The notes under the pieces: generated by a model
Seen by the model: the letters and a program-made list of their open reading frames with translations, nothing else
The model's database searches: none
What the model was told of the DNA's origin: nothing
Shown here: positions 4,868-8,610 of the stretch, piece after piece
How positions within the stretch are numbered: position 1 is the first letter of the stretch
Layout of the letters: each line of letters starts with the position of its first letter
Position numbers and translations under genes: made by a program
Origin: Pelagihabitans sp037969055
GTDB lineage: Bacteria; Bacteroidota; Bacteroidia; Flavobacteriales; Flavobacteriaceae
Assembly (NCBI GenBank): GCA_037969055.1
Contig: JBBKWR010000210.1
Coordinates: forward strand, 1 to 8,610
Length of the DNA: 8,610 nt
Direction of reading: 5' to 3'

Positions 4868-6709
4868 ATGGCTACAAAATTAGATCTTAAGGATATTGCA
4901 CAAGAAGTAATTGAAGGAAAATTCAAGCAGATTTCTGGTTCCGATGCGGCCTTTCTTTATGCCGAATCGCCAACCAGTCCAATGCACATTGCGACCTTAA
5001 ATATTGTCGAGGGATCCCTAAATTATAAGGATTTCAAGAAGATTGTCGCCTCAAAATTGCATCTTATTCCTAAATTCAGACAGCGCCTTTTAAATGTACC
5101 GATGAATTTGGATTATCCGTATTGGGTAGATGATCCCAATTTCGACCTTGATCTTCATCTTAATCGGCTAAAATTGCCGGATCCAACCAATTGGGAGACG
5201 TTGCGTAGGACAACCTCTACCATATTCAGTGCCCCATTGGATTTACGTCGCCCCCTTTGGTCTATCCACTTCATTGAAGGAATCGATGAAATTGCACAAG
5301 TGCCCAAAGGTTCCGTAGCGATAGTGAGTAAAGTACATCATGTGATGATCGACGGCAGTTCGGGCGTGGGCCTTATGGGCGTCCTCTTCGATAAGGACAA
5401 AAACGCCAAAATCATAGATCTCAAAAAAATAAAAAAGTATGATCCCGATCCTTTGCCGGATGATATCAGTCTCCTTTTGAAAAGTGGCTACGGTTTTATA
5501 AAAAATCCTTTTAAAATTCCTAGGACAATAGCCGAAACGGCGGTCGCATTTATAAAAAGTAAAGCTTCGAATACTTTAAGTATTCAAAAAGAATTTGCCG
5601 CTGCACGTTTTCCGGTGCCGATTACAATTTTTAATGGAAATATTTCGGCACGAAGAACTTGGGGCACTGCAATCTTGTCTTTTGATCGGGTCAATACCTT
5701 GCGCAAGATTACCGGAGGAAGTATTAACGATATCATACTTGCTTTTTGTGCGGGGGCAATCCGAAGGTATTTGCAAGAACGGGAGAAATTGCCCTTACAA
5801 CCCTTGGTGGCCAATGTGCCCATATCGATTAGGAGTGAAAACGATACATCGCATAATAATCAGATTGCCAACATGATGATTCAATTGGCAACCCATATTG
5901 AAGACCCTATCGAGCGTTTGGAATATATTCAGGAACAGACCATGCTGGGCAAGTCCAGACTTAAAACAATGGGTGCCAAAACACTTGCTAAAATGGCAGA
6001 TGCCGTTCCGTTTGGTCTGGCCAACTTGGCGGCTGGGCTATATAGCAAATACAACATTAAAGATTTACATCGGCCCCCTTTCAATGTTACGATCACCAAC
6101 GTGCCGGGGCCGAGAAATCTACTTTACCTTAATGGGCATAAAGTACTCTCTATGTTCGGGCTAACACCCGTAGTTGATGGTTTCGGATTAATTATTGCGG
6201 CATTCAGTTATAACAACGGTATAAGTATCACAACGACCTCGGATGCCAAGACAATGCCTGATGCATACTTGTTTTCTAGATACATCCGAGAGTCTGCGAA
6301 TGAACTTGAAAAATTGATCCTGGCCAGGCAAAAAAAGAATTCCTCGGACAAGAAAGCTACGAAACAAAAAAGTCATAGTACTGTTTTTTTCAATGCCCTA
6401 AAACGATATTTAAAAAAAGAGGACGCGGTAGTCAAAAAATATAAGGGTGTTTATCATATCAATGTTGATATGGGGGCAAGCAGTGAATGTTGGGAAATTA
6501 ACCTTGCTGATGAAGCAATAGTCGTTAAAAAAACCAAGAATTTGGACCCTGCAACACTCTTGGAGATCGAAGACGCGAACCTTTATGCCCTTTATAAGAA
6601 AAAGCTGTTGTTCGAAGAGCTGAAAATTCAGCAACGGCTTAAATTAATCGGAACGGTCACCAATAGGAACAAGTTCACCAAACTACTAAAAACCTTTCTA
6701 TCGCGATAA
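4868..6709 (+). CDS. Wax ester synthase/diacylglycerol acyltransferase with C-terminal SCP2-like domain
   Basis: This gene encodes 613 residues. The WS/DGAT catalytic motif HHxxxDG is intact as HHVMIDG (157-163), with His158 as the expected catalytic base. Other family landmarks are SGSDAAFLYAE near the N-terminus, PLDLRRPLW (123-131), the SINDIILA block with Asn287-Asp288, and TITNVPGP (408-415). The enzyme transfers acyl groups from acyl-CoA to fatty alcohols or diacylglycerol, forming wax esters or triacylglycerols at the membrane-droplet interface. Ordinary members are about 450-500 residues. Here a Lys/Ser-rich linker (about 487-503) leads to an extra domain at about 505-613. In that domain GVYHINVDMG, CWEINLADE, LDPATLLEIEDANLYAL and LKLIGTVTN follow the order of an SCP2 sterol-carrier domain, which binds acyl chains or sterols. 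The gene starts 4 nt after the ABC1 stop and ends 3 nt before the lipase. The synthase call is strong. The SCP2 call is by pattern only, and the acyl acceptor is unknown. Confidence 0.93.
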   Translation: MATKLDLKDIAQEVIEGKFKQISGSDAAFLYAESPTSPMHIATLNIVEGSLNYKDFKKIVASKLHLIPKFRQRLLNVPMNLDYPYWVDDPNFDLDLHLNRLKLPDPTNWETLRRTTSTIFSAPLDLRRPLWSIHFIEGIDEIAQVPKGSVAIVSKVHHVMIDGSSGVGLMGVLFDKDKNAKIIDLKKIKKYDPDPLPDDISLLLKSGYGFIKNPFKIPRTIAETAVAFIKSKASNTLSIQKEFAAARFPVPITIFNGNISARRTWGTAILSFDRVNTLRKITGGSINDIILAFCAGAIRRYLQEREKLPLQPLVANVPISIRSENDTSHNNQIANMMIQLATHIEDPIERLEYIQEQTMLGKSRLKTMGAKTLAKMADAVPFGLANLAAGLYSKYNIKDLHRPPFNVTITNVPGPRNLLYLNGHKVLSMFGLTPVVDGFGLIIAAFSYNNGISITTTSDAKTMPDAYLFSRYIRESANELEKLILARQKKNSSDKKATKQKSHSTVFFNALKRYLKKEDAVVKKYKGVYHINVDMGASSECWEINLADEAIVVKKTKNLDPATLLEIEDANLYALYKKKLLFEELKIQQRLKLIGTVTNRNKFTKLLKTFLSR

Positions 6710-6712
6710 TTA

Positions 6713-7651
6713 ATGCACTACAAGACCCATACACTTACGGCCAATGATGGCGAAACGATTTGCTACTACAAATGGGAGTCAATGAACAAAGGCAAATGCC
6801 GGGGTATTGTTCAAATATCGCATGGAATGGGCGAACATGCAGGTCGCTATGATGCAATTGCCCACCGGTTGCAAAACCAAGGATTTACCATTTATGCCAA
6901 TGATCACCGGGCCCATGGAAAAACAGCCCAAATAAAGAAATTATACGGCTTTTATGACGGTAAAAATTATTTTGATGACGTTGTCGATGATATGCATTTA
7001 CTGGCCAATTTAATGCGAAAGGAACACCCCAAAACCAAATTTATTCTCTTCGGACATAGTATGGGTTCATTATTGAGCAGAAGGTATGTACTTGACCATG
7101 GCGATGAAATTGATGCACTGATACTATCCGGTACCGCAAATTTCATTAAGGGTTTAGGACATTTTGGTCTGGTCACGACCAAGGCCTTAGGTATATTTAG
7201 GGGACGCGAAAGAGGCAATGAAACTTTACGGACGTTCTTTTTTGATGCGTTCAACAAAAAGTTTAAGCCAAATAGAACAAAATTAGATTGGATAAGTAGT
7301 GATGAGGCCGCTGTTGACACCTTTGAAGCCGACCCTTATCGCGTTGAAAACTTTTCAATAGGAGTGTTTTCCGATATCCTGGCCAATACGCGCTTGCTTA
7401 ATAAAACAAGTGCGTTTATAAACACCCCGGACAAATTGCCTATTTTGATATTTTCTGGAGATAAAGATCCGGTCGGTGAAATGGGGGAGGGGGTGCGTAA
7501 GGTTGCCAATAACTATAAGAAAAACGGAAATAGGGAGCTCACTTTTAATCTTTACGAAGGCGGTAGGCACGAAATGTTGAATGAAAAAAATAGCCAAGAA
7601 GTAGAACAGGATATTATGACCTGGCTAAATATCCACATCCCCCAAAACTAA
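6713..7651 (+). CDS. Alpha/beta hydrolase of the monoacylglycerol lipase/lysophospholipase type (S33)
   Basis: The protein has 312 residues. The oxyanion region HGMGEH (37-42) is the signature of monoacylglycerol lipase-like proteins, the nucleophile elbow is GHSMG (114-118, Ser116), the likely acid is Asp252 in SGDKDPVG, and His286 in GGRHEMLNE completes the triad. The C-terminal GRHEMLNE block is characteristic of this subfamily. There is no signal peptide, so it probably acts in the cytoplasm on monoacylglycerols, lysophospholipids or other small esters. It starts 3 nt after the WS/DGAT stop, and its own stop overlaps the next start by one base, so it is translated as part of the operon. 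A role in mobilising or editing stored lipid made by the upstream synthase is inferred. The exact substrate cannot be read from sequence. Confidence 0.9.
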   Translation: MHYKTHTLTANDGETICYYKWESMNKGKCRGIVQISHGMGEHAGRYDAIAHRLQNQGFTIYANDHRAHGKTAQIKKLYGFYDGKNYFDDVVDDMHLLANLMRKEHPKTKFILFGHSMGSLLSRRYVLDHGDEIDALILSGTANFIKGLGHFGLVTTKALGIFRGRERGNETLRTFFFDAFNKKFKPNRTKLDWISSDEAAVDTFEADPYRVENFSIGVFSDILANTRLLNKTSAFINTPDKLPILIFSGDKDPVGEMGEGVRKVANNYKKNGNRELTFNLYEGGRHEMLNEKNSQEVEQDIMTWLNIHIPQN

Positions 7652-8610
7652 TGGAAGATAAATTACATTTATTTCAATCTTTTATCAAGTTTGCTGCTGT
7701 TTTGGGTACGCGCAGCGGACTTTCAATCGATGAGACAAGGGACATTTTAGACGACAATTTCGGCTTTCATCCGAATGCCGATGCGTTGGTATTGATCGTC
7801 GAGAAGATGACTTTGGATGAAGAGGATATTAATTCCCTGTTTGATCAATGTATACGAATTTGCGATGAATTAGGGCCGAGCCGTGAATACTATACTTTGT
7901 TGATCGTCCTTGGGAATATGGTGGTTTGCATTGGGGAAAAGGGCGATAAAAAGGCAACTAAATTGGCAGAAACGGCATTCGCTAAATTCAAGGGAGAAAT
8001 AACCATTATCAACCAAAAGATTCCCCATCCACCACTTTTTAATATGCTTCTGGAAAGTCGTTCCCTCTTTGAATGGACCTCCATGTACTGCATATATCCT
8101 TTTATTCCCAAACGAATTAAGGGAAGGGGAAGGCCAGTTTTATTAATCCCACCCTATCTGGGAGATGATTCATCCACATCCTTTGTTCGCCGCTATCTGA
8201 CTTCTTTGGGTTTTAAAACTTACAAATGGGATCAGGGTTTTAATATGGTGAAGTCGCATTATATTCCAAGATTAGAGGAAAAGCTGGATGACATCTATCA
8301 AAAACACGGTAAAAAAGTAAGTATCGTTGGCTGGAGTGGTGGCGGCATATTTGCAAAGATTATGGCGAACCGACATCCTGGTCAAGTAGAACAAATCATT
8401 ACAATAGGTTCACCGGTATGGGGAGTGATGGACATGAAAACTCCTGTATCCGGTGTTTTGGAATTTTTCAGGGGCAAATCATTGAAGGAAAGGAACAAGC
8501 GATTTTTGGAAGAATTGGAACCCATTCCCGATGTGCCCATTACTTGCATCTATACAAAAACCGATGGCTTATTACCTTGGAAACATTGCATGGAAGCCGA
8601 AAGTTTTCGA
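7651..8610 (+). CDS. Lipase/esterase-like alpha/beta hydrolase with extra N-terminal domain (3' end outside window)
   Basis: An ATG at 7651 shares its A with the preceding TAA stop, and the frame stays open for 320 codons to the window end, so the gene is partial. Residues about 1-155 are a mostly helical region that I do not recognise. From residue about 160 a hydrolase fold is visible: PVLLIPPYLGD as the first core strand and oxyanion loop, FVRRYLTSLGFKTYKWDQG, then the nucleophile elbow GWSGG (227-231, Ser229), followed by HPGQVEQIITIGSPVWG. Asp305 in YTKTDGLLPW is the likely acid; the catalytic His should lie just past the window. The pattern resembles cytoplasmic lipase/esterases that have an LGxxxxxW segment before the elbow. 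Ser rather than Cys in the elbow excludes a PHA synthase. Overlap with the upstream lipase suggests translational coupling. The substrate is inferred to be a storage lipid or acyl ester. Confidence 0.85.
   Translation, partial: MEDKLHLFQSFIKFAAVLGTRSGLSIDETRDILDDNFGFHPNADALVLIVEKMTLDEEDINSLFDQCIRICDELGPSREYYTLLIVLGNMVVCIGEKGDKKATKLAETAFAKFKGEITIINQKIPHPPLFNMLLESRSLFEWTSMYCIYPFIPKRIKGRGRPVLLIPPYLGDDSSTSFVRRYLTSLGFKTYKWDQGFNMVKSHYIPRLEEKLDDIYQKHGKKVSIVGWSGGGIFAKIMANRHPGQVEQIITIGSPVWGVMDMKTPVSGVLEFFRGKSLKERNKRFLEELEPIPDVPITCIYTKTDGLLPWKHCMEAESFR

Noticed and set aside
7651..8610. PHA synthase (PhaC) or a polyester granule system, suggested by the neighbouring phasin-like genes
   Set aside because: The nucleophile elbow is GWSGG with Ser; PHA synthases use Cys. 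The other synthase in the window is a WS/DGAT.

Overview
The window looks like a chromosomal segment of a member of the Bacteroidota, most likely a marine flavobacterium. Reasons: moderately low GC, genes without Shine-Dalgarno sequences, two promoters with an exact Bacteroidota -7 box (TAnnTTTG), and the protein families present. This assignment is an inference from style. All supported genes lie on the + strand.

Region 1 (1-772) is the C-terminal part of a transcriptional regulator with an OmpR-like winged helix followed by a BTAD helical domain (SARP/AfsR type). Its 5' end lies outside the window.

Region 2 (773-2694) holds three consecutive small genes. They share a phasin-like amphipathic helical segment and are probably tandem paralogues. 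The middle one is much longer: the phasin-like segment is followed by a Lys/Ala-rich histone-H1-like tract and a C-terminal helix-hairpin-helix domain, an architecture suited to tethering a storage inclusion to DNA. The first two genes have near-identical promoters. In each, two 7-bp direct repeats at an 11-bp period end exactly 8 bp before the -7 box, the geometry known for SARP-activated promoters, and a BTAD/SARP-type regulator is encoded directly upstream. A Rho-independent terminator closes this region.

Region 3 (2695-8610) is a tightly packed operon: a TetR-like regulator (TTG start), an ABC1/UbiB-family atypical kinase, a wax ester synthase/diacylglycerol acyltransferase with a C-terminal SCP2-like lipid-binding domain, a monoacylglycerol-lipase-like hydrolase, and a second Ser hydrolase cut by the window end. 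Intergenic gaps are 8, 4 and 3 nt, then a 1-nt overlap. A 14-bp perfect palindrome lies just upstream of the TetR-like gene and is a candidate operator.

Taken together, the window reads as a neutral-lipid storage locus. It has a synthase (WS/DGAT-SCP2), mobilising hydrolases, candidate inclusion coat proteins (phasin-like), a candidate inclusion-to-nucleoid tether, a lipid-associated kinase-like protein and two regulators. No PHA synthase is visible, so wax ester or triacylglycerol droplets are a better guess than polyester granules. The functional linkage is inferred from gene content and layout, not shown by the sequence.
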